Shown here: piece by piece, positions 44,981 through 51,466 of the stretch
How positions within the stretch are numbered: position 1 is the first letter of the stretch
Layout of the letters: each line of letters begins with the position of its first letter
Assembly (NCBI GenBank): GCA_017458125.1
Contig: JAFTGB010000041.1
Coordinates: forward strand, 1 to 64,000
Length of the DNA stretch: 64,000 bases
Direction of reading: 5' to 3'
Source of the DNA: Prevotella sp.
GTDB taxonomy: Bacteria > Bacteroidota > Bacteroidia > Bacteroidales > Bacteroidaceae
Translations under genes and position numbers: made by a program
Notes under the pieces: model-generated
What the model saw: only the letters and a program-made list of their open reading frames with translations
What the model was told of the DNA's origin: nothing
Database searches by the model: none

Positions 44981-45406
44981 CTACAGCTTCTTAACAAGAT
45001 GCTCTCGCTCATGTGAATCGAGGTCCATATTGTTCTCTAACTTCACCTTGCAGATGAAATCAAGCCCAAACTCTTCCTCGCAAACGTCATAGATACGTGT
45101 GTCATCCTCGAAATTGGAGATAATCTTACGACCAAACTCCTGAATGCGCTCTTCGTTCTCTTTCTGTACCTTCTGTAGAAGTTTGTCGAAGCCCTCAGAG
45201 CGTTTCTCTAAATCGTACAGCTTCTTCTCATTGCCCATGATATACGTCATCAGCTCTGCAATGATTTTGTTGTCACGATTCTTGAGCCACAGCTGGCAAA
45301 ACTCGTCTTTGTCCATCTGCAACCGATTGTAGATGTTCTCTACCTTGCCGTATTCCTCTGCTGAGAGAGAAACATGCGTCCTGTCATAAAATTCTGATTG
45401 TAACAT
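44981..45406 (-). CDS. Prophage coiled-coil protein (141 aa)
   Basis: Start 10 nt behind the box at 45417-45429. Residues 55-100 form a charged coiled coil (YDLEKRSEGFDKLLQKVQKE). The C-terminus is acidic then basic. N-terminal part (SLSAEEYGKVENIYNRL...MDKDEF) may be a helix-turn-helix. Function unknown. Confidence 0.6.
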   Translation of the reverse strand: MLQSEFYDRTHVSLSAEEYGKVENIYNRLQMDKDEFCQLWLKNRDNKIIAELMTYIMGNEKKLYDLEKRSEGFDKLLQKVQKENEERIQEFGRKIISNFEDDTRIYDVCEEEFGLDFICKVKLENNMDLDSHEREHLVKKL

Positions 45407-45416
45407 ACTCGTATTG

Positions 45417-45455
45417 TTTTGGTGAATAGTTCAGTTTAGTGTGCGCTAAACTGAA
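45417..45455 (-). promoter_or_regulatory. Leader module with 10-bp perfect stem
   Basis: Box TTTTGGTGAATAG (45417-45429) and stem TTCAGTTTAG/CTAAACTGAA with a 6-nt loop (45430-45455). It lies between the 58-aa gene stop and the 141-aa gene start. Confidence 0.7.
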
Positions 45456-45462
45456 AAGAGAG

Positions 45463-45639
45463 CTACATCTGAATAATGTTCAGTGTGAACGTAGCAAGAT
45501 CGTCAGCTTTCTGACGTGCTTCTTTCTCGGAAGGGAAAATGTGCGCTTTCTCCTTATGCGGAGTAAACGTCGGTCCCCAGCAAGGAGGCTCTGTCGTGTA
45601 AAACAAATCCTCGTACTTGATAGCAAATCCTTTTGGCAT
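45463..45639 (-). CDS. Small prophage protein (58 aa)
   Basis: ATG 45639, TAG 45463-45465. MPKGFAIKYEDLFYTTEPPC, then a C-terminal helix PSEKEARQKADDLATFTLNI. It begins 3 nt after the preceding stop. Small strand/helix protein, function unknown. Confidence 0.6.
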   Translation of the reverse strand: MPKGFAIKYEDLFYTTEPPCWGPTFTPHKEKAHIFPSEKEARQKADDLATFTLNIIQM

Positions 45640-45642
45640 AAT

Positions 45643-45774
45643 CTATCTATATTCGTTAAGTGATTCTACTTTACGTTTACAGAACTTCTTCCCCTTTCCA
45701 ATAAAAGAGTAAGTCCGGCTTGCTTTGTCGAAAACAGCCCATTTTCCGTGATACTTTGCTAATTCATAATCCAT
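45643..45774 (-). CDS. Small basic prophage protein (43 aa)
   Basis: ATG 45774 lies 10 nt behind the box TTTTGGTGAATAG (45785-45797), TAG at 45643-45645. MDYELAKYHGKWAVFDKASR, then a basic stretch (GKGKKFCKRK). Same start-to-box distance as its neighbours, which supports it as a gene. Confidence 0.55.
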   Translation of the reverse strand: MDYELAKYHGKWAVFDKASRTYSFIGKGKKFCKRKVESLNEYR

Positions 45775-45784
45775 ATTCGTAATG

Positions 45785-45814
45785 TTTTGGTGAATAGCGC
45801 AGCCGTTCGGCTGC
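45785..45814 (-). promoter_or_regulatory. Leader module with 7-bp GC stem
   Basis: Box TTTTGGTGAATAG (45785-45797) and stem GCAGCCG/CGGCTGC (45799-45814), with GAGAGACTA (stop of the previous gene) directly after. Confidence 0.7.
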
Positions 45815-45821
45815 TGAGAGA

Positions 45822-46163
45822 CTAATTATTCCAAGCGTACCACGCTTCATTCATCATATCAACGAGGTTCTTGCAGCATTCCTTGAGGTCGTGCTCCCCA
45901 TCATTAGGGAATGGCTTGTATAACGTGTCGCTCACCGTTGTATAGTCGTGGTGTGAGCAACTGACAGAACCACCAACACGATTGATGACTTTGAACTGAT
46001 AACCACCAAGCATGAAAACAATAGTTCTCATTCCCTTGGAGAGATTCAAAGCCACAGTAGTAACGCTACTGATGATAGCATCCTGCTTAATCTCGTCACA
46101 GATGTCATAGATTTCGTCCTCGAAAATCTCAGTGAGGACTTCCTGCAATTCTTGTTTATTCAT
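45822..46163 (-). CDS. Prophage protein of unknown function (113 aa)
   Basis: Acidic helical N-terminus (LQEVLTEIFEDEIYDICDEI), then a beta-hairpin region MRTIVFMLGGYQFKVINRVG and a C-terminal helix DLKECCKNLVDMMNEAWYAW. No family recognised. Confidence 0.6.
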   Translation of the reverse strand: MNKQELQEVLTEIFEDEIYDICDEIKQDAIISSVTTVALNLSKGMRTIVFMLGGYQFKVINRVGGSVSCSHHDYTTVSDTLYKPFPNDGEHDLKECCKNLVDMMNEAWYAWNN

Positions 46164-46237
46164 ATTCGTTCGATATTAGTTAATAGCAGCACAGGCAGGC
46201 GAACGAACGAATAAAAACCCACCCATGCCAAAAGACT

Positions 46238-46420
46238 CTACGAATCGTAATTGATTGGCTGTATCTTCATACGCCTGCAGAATGCCTGCGCCCAGCCACG
46301 GAAGGAATAGTGATTGCTGACGCGACGGTAGATTTGCTCTCCATCCTCATTGACACGCACAAGACGGCCAACACACCAAAAACCACAATCCTTGATGATT
46401 TTGTAAGTTCCGTAAATCAT
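46238..46420 (-). CDS. Small prophage protein (60 aa)
   Basis: MIYGTYKIIKDCGFWCVGRL, then NHYSFRGWAQAFCRRMKIQP: a strand-strand-helix layout, basic. Function unknown. Confidence 0.55.
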   Translation of the reverse strand: MIYGTYKIIKDCGFWCVGRLVRVNEDGEQIYRRVSNHYSFRGWAQAFCRRMKIQPINYDS

Positions 46421-46468
46421 AATTTATTCACTTTGGTTTGTGGTGGTGGCCGTTCAGCCACCGAGAGA

Positions 46469-46726
46469 CTAAAGTGAGAGCAATTCCTGGCCCGTACGCT
46501 CGTTGATGAAACGGCATCCGGCAATCTGATAGGCTTGTATCTCCAACTGTTTCAGAAGGTCAACGTGACGCTTACTGACGATTCCTACATTCTTGAGGTC
46601 ACGGACAGCACAGATGACAGAGGCAACCTTGTCAATGGTCATGCGCACAATCTTATGCGCTCCATTCTTGAGAGTGATGATACACTTGAAAATTGCAGTC
46701 GTTTTAAATAACTTGTTCTGTTTCAT
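46469..46726 (-). CDS. Small basic prophage protein (85 aa)
   Basis: Two beta strands (FKTTAIFKCIITLKNGAHKI) followed by helices (VISAVRDLK-like segment, KRHVDLLKQLEIQAYQIAGC). Could bind nucleic acid; not recognised. Preceded by a leader module (46741-46774). Confidence 0.6.
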   Translation of the reverse strand: MKQNKLFKTTAIFKCIITLKNGAHKIVRMTIDKVASVICAVRDLKNVGIVSKRHVDLLKQLEIQAYQIAGCRFINERTGQELLSL

Positions 46727-46781
46727 AATTCATTCGTTTTTAGGGTTAATGATTATGTGGCTCCATCAGGAACCGAGAGAC

Positions 46782-47057
46782 TTAGTAGATGCGCAACACC
46801 ACCTCTTTGAGGTCAAATTGGTCATAGGTAATGTAATGATTCAGACCCAAGCCGTGACACAGCTCGATAAGCTCAGGCCACAGGAAGAGATTTGTACCCT
46901 TCTCTGCATTATAGATGTCAATACTCGGATCACCGATGTCATCCTTCTTAAACTTGAAGTTAAACCTGTTGGAATAGTCTGACTCTTTGTTACCTTTGTA
47001 GCCGGGGTGCTCTCTGAGAACACGGGCTAACATCTGCAATTTCTTTAACTTATCCAT
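46782..47057 (-). CDS. Prophage protein of unknown function (91 aa)
   Basis: Start ATG 47057 (MDKLKKLQMLARVLREHPGY) chosen for its 13-nt distance to the box (47071-47079); ATG 47066 is only 4 nt away. Contains FNFKFKKDDIGDPSIDIYNA and ELIELCHGLGLNHYI. No family recognised. Confidence 0.55.
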   Translation of the reverse strand: MDKLKKLQMLARVLREHPGYKGNKESDYSNRFNFKFKKDDIGDPSIDIYNAEKGTNLFLWPELIELCHGLGLNHYITYDQFDLKEVVLRIY

Positions 47058-47128
47058 ATCGTTCATTCTATTTGGTGAAACATGAGCGATTTTTGCAGCT
47101 TTTTGCCACAAAAATCAATGAGACTTTG

Positions 47129-47326
47129 TTAATCAAATGCTCCAAGAATGATAGCAACGAGGATGGTGCCAAAGAACAGGATGCTTACACATGCCCTGAT
47201 GGTGTCATCGTTCAGCCCGAAGATATACAACACTGTCAAAGCAAAAGCAGCACAGATGGCAAAACTAATCAGAGTAATAATACTCAGACTCAAGATTGTT
47301 CTTGAGATTTGCAGGAATTTCTTCAT
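47129..47326 (-). CDS. Small membrane protein (65 aa)
   Basis: Start ATG 47326 (MKKFLQISRTILSLSIITLI). Two transmembrane segments (about 8-33 and 43-62) with a short polar turn FGLNDDTIRA. Inner-membrane protein of unknown role; holin-like size but no other support for that. Confidence 0.6.
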   Translation of the reverse strand: MKKFLQISRTILSLSIITLISFAICAAFALTVLYIFGLNDDTIRACVSILFFGTILVAIILGAFD

Positions 47327-47566
47327 AGTCGTAAAATGTTTGTAAATAGTAAGAGAGAGCGGAGGTAATTCCACTCTCTCCCGTAGTCTCAGACCCTTCG
47401 TTCATTTATCGTACTCGTTCACCTGTGACTTTCCATCCTCACGGACGGGCATCTTTGCCACAACCGGGTCTTTACAATCGTGCTCTTCACACGAAGGGGC
47501 AGAGTTTATGAATCCTCTCTGCCAAAACCGTTCTTTATGCTATGGGTCTTGCACCCGTAATATCTT

Positions 47567-47662
47567 TCATTGCAGCCGTTCATCGTACTCTGTCGCAAGA
47601 TTCCCACATCCGTCCAGACCAACATCTAATTGCTCTATGGCGGTGGGGTAATCGTACTCCAT
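47567..47662 (-). CDS. Putative micropeptide with two EYD motifs (31 aa)
   Basis: ATG 47662, TGA 47567-47569; begins MEYDYPTAIEQLDVGLDGCG and has a second EYD five residues before the end. It sits 16 nt after the preceding 26-aa frame. Size alone makes this uncertain. Confidence 0.35.
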   Translation of the reverse strand: MEYDYPTAIEQLDVGLDGCGNLATEYDERLQ

Positions 47663-47678
47663 AAGCACACGGCCCGAT

Positions 47679-47759
47679 TCATCCTAAAGTGATTAAATGT
47701 GTTATCGTACCTTTCGACGGGAACCACCACGAATTATCCTCTGATAAATCGTACTGCAT
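47679..47759 (-). CDS. Putative micropeptide beginning MQYD (26 aa)
   Basis: ATG 47759, TGA 47679-47681, sequence begins MQYDLSEDNSWWFPSKG. Same MQYD start as the 103-aa gene at 48161, which supports common origin. Uncertain because of size. Confidence 0.35.
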   Translation of the reverse strand: MQYDLSEDNSWWFPSKGTITHLITLG

Positions 47760-47849
47760 TTCTACAGTCGTACTGGAGATAGGTAGCCAACTCTATATCG
47801 TACTCGCAATCAACTGCGAGAATCAATCGTAATATATGAATATGATTTT

Positions 47850-48161
47850 TTACTCTTTTAGTCGGGTGGTTACTGCCTGTAGCCCGTTGCGTCGCTCTTT
47901 CCCTTTTGGGCGGCGATACCGTCTCACGTCCTGACGGCTGACGTTCATTCTGCTATTTCCTCGTTCGGCTCCTCCGTTCTTATACGCTGATAAGTCATCG
48001 TACTCGTTCGGTCTCCGATAAGCAAAACGTCCAGACTTTGGTTCCTGTTCTCTCGAAGATGGCAGCAGTTCTGTTCTCTGCTGTGAATGTTGTTCACACG
48101 GGCTTGCAACCGTTACCGATTGCTCGGTAGCCACATTACATGCAGCACAATCGTACTGCAT
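47850..48161 (-). CDS. Prophage protein of unknown function (103 aa), begins MQYD
   Basis: Starts 10 nt after the stop of the 94-aa gene. The N-terminal part has C5, C8 and C22 in a short span (YDCAACNVA), then a polar stretch and a strongly basic C-terminus (DVRRYRRPKGKERRNG). QYD and EYD tripeptides occur at residues 2-4 and near residue 53. May bind nucleic acid through its basic tail; not recognised. Confidence 0.5.
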   Translation of the reverse strand: MQYDCAACNVATEQSVTVASPCEQHSQQRTELLPSSREQEPKSGRFAYRRPNEYDDLSAYKNGGAERGNSRMNVSRQDVRRYRRPKGKERRNGLQAVTTRLKE

Positions 48162-48171
48162 GTGCTCTGTG

Positions 48172-48456
48172 TTAATTGTTCGACCATATTTCTATTCTCG
48201 TGGCTGCATCCAGTAAGCGCACCTCAAACTCTGGTGCCTCGGCAGATACTTTGTGTGCCCAAAACTTTGCAAAGTTCAGACTTCCCTCAATATCCAGCCA
48301 GCCAAATCTGTAGAATATCGTCCACTTTGGCAAATCGTTCTCCTGTCGTTCGGCTCTCAGATTTCTGAGCCAGTCGATTCTCTGACTCTCAGCCGTTCGG
48401 CCTCTCCTGCTGACAAACGTCATTCGTTCGTTCATCAATCGTTCGCTCTTGTTCAT
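48172..48456 (-). CDS. Prophage protein of unknown function (94 aa)
   Basis: Begins in a TTCG repeat tract (MNKSERLMNERMTF); the ATG at 48435 is an alternative start. The second half (DLPKWTIFYRFGWLDIEGSL, NFAKFWAHKVSAE) has the composition of a folded domain. Upstream end of the minus-strand array. Function unknown. Confidence 0.55.
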   Translation of the reverse strand: MNKSERLMNERMTFVSRRGRTAESQRIDWLRNLRAERQENDLPKWTIFYRFGWLDIEGSLNFAKFWAHKVSAEAPEFEVRLLDAATRIEIWSNN

Positions 48457-48497
48457 CGTTCGTTCGTTTTATTCGTTCGTTCGGGCTGTTCGTTCGG
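48423..48497. repeat. TTCG-rich simple repeat tract
   Basis: About seven clustered CGTTCG units (ATTCGTTCGTTCATC, TCGTTCGTTCG and similar) in 75 bp. The start codons of the 94-aa gene fall inside it. A related word, CGAACGAACGAATAAAA, recurs in the opposite orientation at about 46201-46217. Confidence 0.6.
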
Positions 48498-48586
48498 CTC
48501 GTCCGTTTCTCCGTGCTCTGTATTTGTGGAGGCTTGCAACTCCCAGGCGATCTGCTCGTCTGGCTACATTACGGATGGAATAGGGA

Positions 48587-48620
48587 TAAAAAAGATAGGG
48601 CCGGAATTTCTTCCGGTCCC
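48587..48620 (-). terminator. Terminator of the 176-aa gene
   Basis: Minus-strand hairpin GGGACCGGAA/TTCCGGCCC (48620-48598, GAAA-like loop, one bulge) followed by TATCTTTTTT. It separates the 176-aa gene from the array below. Confidence 0.7.
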
Positions 48621-48642
48621 ATCATTTCGGGATGTGGGGGAA

Positions 48643-49173
48643 TTACTCGCCCAGCAGGGCCTGTAATTTGGCAAGATAGGCGGCTTGCTCCTCTTTCGTC
48701 ATCGTAGCGAAAGCGGTCAAACCGCCCTCCGCCATGTTGGCAACCTTCTTCTTAGCTCCGGCCTTTGCGTCTTGGTAGCGGTCGAAAGCGTTAACCACTG
48801 ACTTAACACCGCGAGCGTCACCGATAACAAACGGGCGCTTGTACCACTGCTTGCCTGCGAGATTGTCAACCTTTACGGCCTCGGGATTGAGTCTTTCCCA
48901 TTCTTCGCTCGTAGGTAGGTCGGTTCCGTCTGACTTCTTGCCGTCGATGGCGGGCTGGGTAAACAGCCAGTAGATACCCTCCTCTTTCTTGCACTCTGCG
49001 AGAATTGCGCTCACCTCTTCTTCGTTCTCGTTCAGTGCAGCACAAAAGTGCTCTACTGCATGGTTGGCCAGGTAAGCATTGAGGATTTCGGACTGCGAAA
49101 GCTCGTTACCGCTTTCGATTGCGTTCTTTACGTTCTCGATGTTCTCGACTACGTTTTCACTCTTCTTTGCCAT
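48643..49173 (-). CDS. Prophage protein of unknown function (176 aa)
   Basis: Start ATG 49173 (MAKKSENVVENIENVKNAIE). Helical acidic N-terminus; middle part KEEGIYWLFTQPAIDGKKSD, LAGKQWYKRPFVIGDARGVK; C-terminus of Lys/Ala-rich helices ending MTKEEQAAYLAKLQALLGE. First minus-strand gene beyond the divergent control region, so probably an early gene. Not recognised. Confidence 0.65.
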   Translation of the reverse strand: MAKKSENVVENIENVKNAIESGNELSQSEILNAYLANHAVEHFCAALNENEEEVSAILAECKKEEGIYWLFTQPAIDGKKSDGTDLPTSEEWERLNPEAVKVDNLAGKQWYKRPFVIGDARGVKSVVNAFDRYQDAKAGAKKKVANMAEGGLTAFATMTKEEQAAYLAKLQALLGE

Positions 49174-49255
49174 AATATTCGTGCTGCTCCTTGCCTCCTC
49201 CCTATAGCAGCTGGCGGGGGACGTGGTTAATAATAAATATTCATCTTTTGTACCA

Positions 49256-49263
49256 CAAAGGTA
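49256..49263 (-). promoter_or_regulatory. Putative -7 box for leftward transcription
   Basis: TACCTTTG on the minus strand, perfect match, 83 nt before the ATG at 49173. No TTTG at standard spacing. Confidence 0.45.
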
Positions 49264-49430
49264 CGAAAAAATCCTGACAATCACGTTAAAACTTTTTACT
49301 TTATTTGTTAAGCATTTTTTTGCGTTAACACCCTTTTAGTATAAATATTCATGTTGGCGGACACAATCTATAATGTTTGTTAATATTACCACTATATTAG
49401 TTAATAATATTAACAGATTAAGAAAATTTT

Positions 49431-49448
49431 TTACCATAAATATGGTAA
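49431..49448. promoter_or_regulatory. Candidate prophage operator 1
   Basis: TTACCATA-AA-TATGGTAA, 8-bp arms. Same arm pattern (TTAxCATA ... TATGxTAA) as the palindrome 112 bp to the right. Confidence 0.5.
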
Positions 49449-49542
49449 TATACAAATGGCAAAAAGTGTGTCAGTATGTCGTCATTATTTTTCATAGCTG
49501 ACAAGGTGGCGCGAAATCTAAAAATTTGTTAAACCAAATTAT

Positions 49543-49561
49543 TTAACATAAAATATGTTAA
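49543..49561. promoter_or_regulatory. Candidate prophage operator 2
   Basis: TTAACATA-AAA-TATGTTAA, 8-bp arms, differing from operator 1 by one compensating base per arm and a one-base longer centre. Confidence 0.5.
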
Positions 49562-49981
49562 CGGGCAACCTATGTTATTATGTATAATATAGCAGGATAT
49601 TTTGTGTAACTGCCTGAAAATTAGGCAAATATGGTGATAATCAGTGTGTTATGGATTTTTAAGTTAAAGAACCTTTCTTAAAATCAGTTAATTTAATCAA
49701 AATTAACAATGAATGTTAAATACTCTTTAATACCCACCACCCCCTTTTTTGGCACGACATTTGCGTCCCAGTCACCTCAAAAAAATTTTTTCCCTATTTT
49801 TTTAGCTCCTTTTAACAATTCTGAGCATGAACGATACCGAAATTTTTACATTTTTAATGATGTCACGATTTCGTTCATAAAAATGAGGCAAAAACATGAG
49901 TGTAGAGAATATCGTTCATTAAAAAATCCTAATATTTATGGGGTTTTGTGAATAAAAATGTATGATATGAAAGATTTTGTG

Positions 49982-49989
49982 TATTTTTG
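49982..49989 (+). promoter_or_regulatory. Putative -7 box for rightward transcription
   Basis: TATTTTTG matches TAnnTTTG; no clear -33 TTTG. It would give a leader of about 115 nt before the gene at 50112. Confidence 0.35.
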
Positions 49990-50111
49990 CATCGGGTTTA
50001 GTTATGTTAAGATAGGAATATATAGCGAGAGGGGCTTAGTTCCCGGTATTATCCTTCAAATCGTCCTTATCGTTCATTATTGTCTATCTGTTGTTCTGTA
50101 TTCGCTAAGTA

Positions 50112-50822
50112 ATGGCCAAGTTTGGTATTGGCGAATCAGTGCGTTTCCGTGATTCTGGGATAAGAGTCTCAGTTATTCCCTGTATGTCAGTAACGATGAA
50201 GACGGCTAATCTGTCTGGTAAAGTTACTGGTGTTGTTGATTGTGGCAATGAGGAAACGGAGTATTATGTTGACGTGATGATGCCTGCAAAGGGTGTCGTT
50301 CTCAAGGTCAAGGTAAAGGAGTCCGCATTATTATCTCTCTCTGAGTATGCTCAGAAGGTCATTGATGACATGATAAAGAAGACCGAAGAGTTCAGGAAGA
50401 AGATTCTGCGTACTGACAATCCTAATCCTTACGGTTGGTTGAAGGGTTTTCTGAATCCCACCCCTCTCAAGGGCATCACTGAGGAAACCGCGAAGGAGTT
50501 GACCGACAGGCTTATTGCTATCCGTTCTTTCGCATTCCCCACGACCAAAGACGTGATTGAGGAATACGAGAAGAAGTTTAACGAGTACGCCCGTAATATC
50601 ATGAAGGGTGTAGATCCTGCTGTGCCTGGTGTCGATAAGAACGGTGTGAGTGTTGTAGATGGTAAGATGTCGAAGTCTCGCTGCGTCAAGTTACTGGAGT
50701 CTTATCGTGCCGAGCGTGATAAGTTGAAGAATGGCCGCAAGTTCGAGCGTTGTCTTCGTGACAGTGTAGTTGACGAGGCTTTGGAGCGTGCCATTGAGTT
50801 ATTGAAGGGAGGTGCGGAATGA
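50112..50822 (+). CDS. Prophage early protein of unknown function (236 aa)
   Basis: Begins MAKFGIGESVRFRDSGIRVS with an SH3-like beta-rich start (TANLSGKVTGVVDCGNEETE), followed by helices. The stop overlaps the next start (ATGA). First gene of the replication operon. No family recognised. Confidence 0.7.
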   Translation: MAKFGIGESVRFRDSGIRVSVIPCMSVTMKTANLSGKVTGVVDCGNEETEYYVDVMMPAKGVVLKVKVKESALLSLSEYAQKVIDDMIKKTEEFRKKILRTDNPNPYGWLKGFLNPTPLKGITEETAKELTDRLIAIRSFAFPTTKDVIEEYEKKFNEYARNIMKGVDPAVPGVDKNGVSVVDGKMSKSRCVKLLESYRAERDKLKNGRKFERCLRDSVVDEALERAIELLKGGAE

Positions 50823-51100
50823 AGCCAGTCGAGTTTGCCGAAGCGAACGCTACGTTTGGTGCCAATCAGCCGGAGTACCAGCCTTTACCTGCTATGGTTA
50901 TTGGTGATGCTGTTGTTTCCTGTTGGGAACTGACTGATGAAGAGAAGCAGCAGGTGATGAAGGAAGGAAAGATTTGGTTGGGAGTGATGACTTTCGGGCA
51001 GGCTTTGCAGCCAGTGTTGCTTACCTGCAACAAGTCTGATGTCATTATCGACCCGAACGGAACTGTATCATTAAATACCGAGGACGATGGCAAGCAGTAA
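50819..51100 (+). CDS. Small prophage protein (93 aa)
   Basis: MKPVEFAEANATFGANQPEY, then a short strand-rich part ELTDEEKQQVMKEGKIWLGV. It resembles small proteins often seen in Bacteroidetes phage operons but has no assigned function. Overlaps its neighbours on both sides. Confidence 0.65.
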   Translation: MKPVEFAEANATFGANQPEYQPLPAMVIGDAVVSCWELTDEEKQQVMKEGKIWLGVMTFGQALQPVLLTCNKSDVIIDPNGTVSLNTEDDGKQ

Positions 51101-51311
51101 AGATTTCATAGAAGTCCATGCGTTGGTTGACGGCTGCATTTGTGCCATTCGGTCCGAGTGTATAGAGTCCGTAGAGTCCTACAATGAAGAGAAGTGAGAG
51201 TATGGCGCGGTGAAGCCAGCGAATACTGAGATTCATTATAGCGGCCACAGTCTTGAAGTTGTGGAGAGTTACGAAGAAGTGATGAACATGATTTGGAAAG
51301 CGGAGCTATGA
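51087..51311 (+). pseudogene. FlbD-like small protein gene with an in-frame TGA at codon 37
   Basis: ATG 51087. After 36 codons (MASSKDFIEVHALVDGCICA, then IRSECIESVESYNEEK) there is TGA at 51195-51197. The same frame goes on 37 more codons (EYGAVKPANTEIHYSGHSLE, then VVESYEEVMNMIWKAEL) to TGA at 51309-51311. The two parts fit one FlbD-like domain: strand RxxxIESVE, strand, then VxESYEEVxxMI. The final stop overlaps the next ATG, as between its neighbours. Either a nonsense mutation or a recoded stop. Confidence 0.6.
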
Positions 51312-51466
51312 GGGTACGTAATCAAGACTTTACCGCCTACACCATCGAGGGTCTTAGTGAAGATGACCTTCGCGGCATTGTGAAGATGATAGACGGAGCC
51401 TGTTTGCCAGAGCGCAGACAGTTCCAAGAGTTAAAGACCGAAATCAAAGAAGTGATAGAATTATGA
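51308..51466 (+). CDS. Small prophage protein (52 aa)
   Basis: ATG 51308 overlaps the preceding stop, and its TGA (51464-51466) overlaps the next ATG (51463). MRVRNQDFTAYTIEGLSEDD, then helices ending KTEIKEVIEL. Coupling on both sides supports a real gene. Confidence 0.65.
   Translation: MRVRNQDFTAYTIEGLSEDDLRGIVKMIDGACLPERRQFQELKTEIKEVIEL

Larger units (their letters stand above)
37264..47380 (-). repeat. Family of about 19 intergenic stem-loop / CTATT(C/A)ACC leader modules
   Basis: Between consecutive gene groups the minus strand repeats one layout: stop codon, often AGTCTCTC, a stem-loop, CTATTCACC or TATTAACC, about 10-13 nt, then ATG. On the plus strand the box reads TTGGTGAATAG or TTGGTTAATAG. 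Stem-loops: 37275-37299, 38026-38045, 40089-40110, 40571-40590, 41124-41145, 41578-41596, 42093-42116, 42636-42666, 43241-43270, 43517-43544, 43833-43860, 44328-44341, 44959-44982, 45430-45455, 45799-45814, 46445-46462, 46759-46774, 47088-47116, 47353-47380. A weak one lies at 46194-46229. Stem sequences differ but the layout holds. Mismatches in the stems at 43241, 43517 and 46759 become G-U pairs only in minus-strand RNA. Genes that overlap or abut have no module between them. Confidence 0.8.
47402..47826 (-). other. Cluster of very short ORFs sharing (E/Q)YD tripeptides
   Basis: The octamer ATCGTACT (AGTACGAT on the minus strand) recurs here. Wherever a short minus-strand frame covers it, it mostly reads Glu/Gln-Tyr-Asp. 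Frames: 47826-47734 (TTG start, 30 aa, with EYD and QYD), 47759-47679 (26 aa), 47662-47567 (31 aa), 47570-47535 (11 aa, ATGA overlap) and 47452-47402 (16 aa, ending NEYDK). A 6-bp hairpin CTCGCA/TGCGAG lies at 47803-47820. Either a set of micropeptides or a nucleotide-level repeat that happens to be coding. Confidence 0.4.
49174..50111. other. AT-rich divergent control region of the prophage
   Basis: 938 bp without a supported gene. It separates the minus-strand array from the plus-strand replication genes. It holds a -7 box for the left transcript, two related palindromes (49431-49448, 49543-49561), a third palindrome GTTAATAATATTAAC (49400-49414), and TATTTTTG (49982-49989) before the right-hand genes. 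Two weak plus-strand frames (49709-49951, 49958-50152) lack any protein-like character. Confidence 0.6.

Noticed and set aside
47129-47326. Phage holin
   Set aside because: Two membrane segments and small size fit, but there is no endolysin neighbour and it lies in the early gene array, so the name is not supported.
37264-47380. Integron-like cassette array (small genes in one direction, each followed by a hairpin, recombinases at one end)
   Set aside because: The genes point toward the recombinases rather than away. The stems lack attC-type core sites (GTTRRRY / RYYYAAC), and neither recombinase shows an integron-integrase layout. Groups of two to five overlapping genes per module also do not fit cassettes.
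49709-50152. Two plus-strand frames in the AT-rich region (80 and 64 codons)
   Set aside because: Composition follows the AT bias, there is no domain or start context, and they overlap the control region.
51195-51197. Phage-wide TGA reassignment
   Set aside because: Many prophage genes end in TGA with tight ATGA overlaps (for example 38713, 38895, 41744, 51464), so TGA is a normal stop here.
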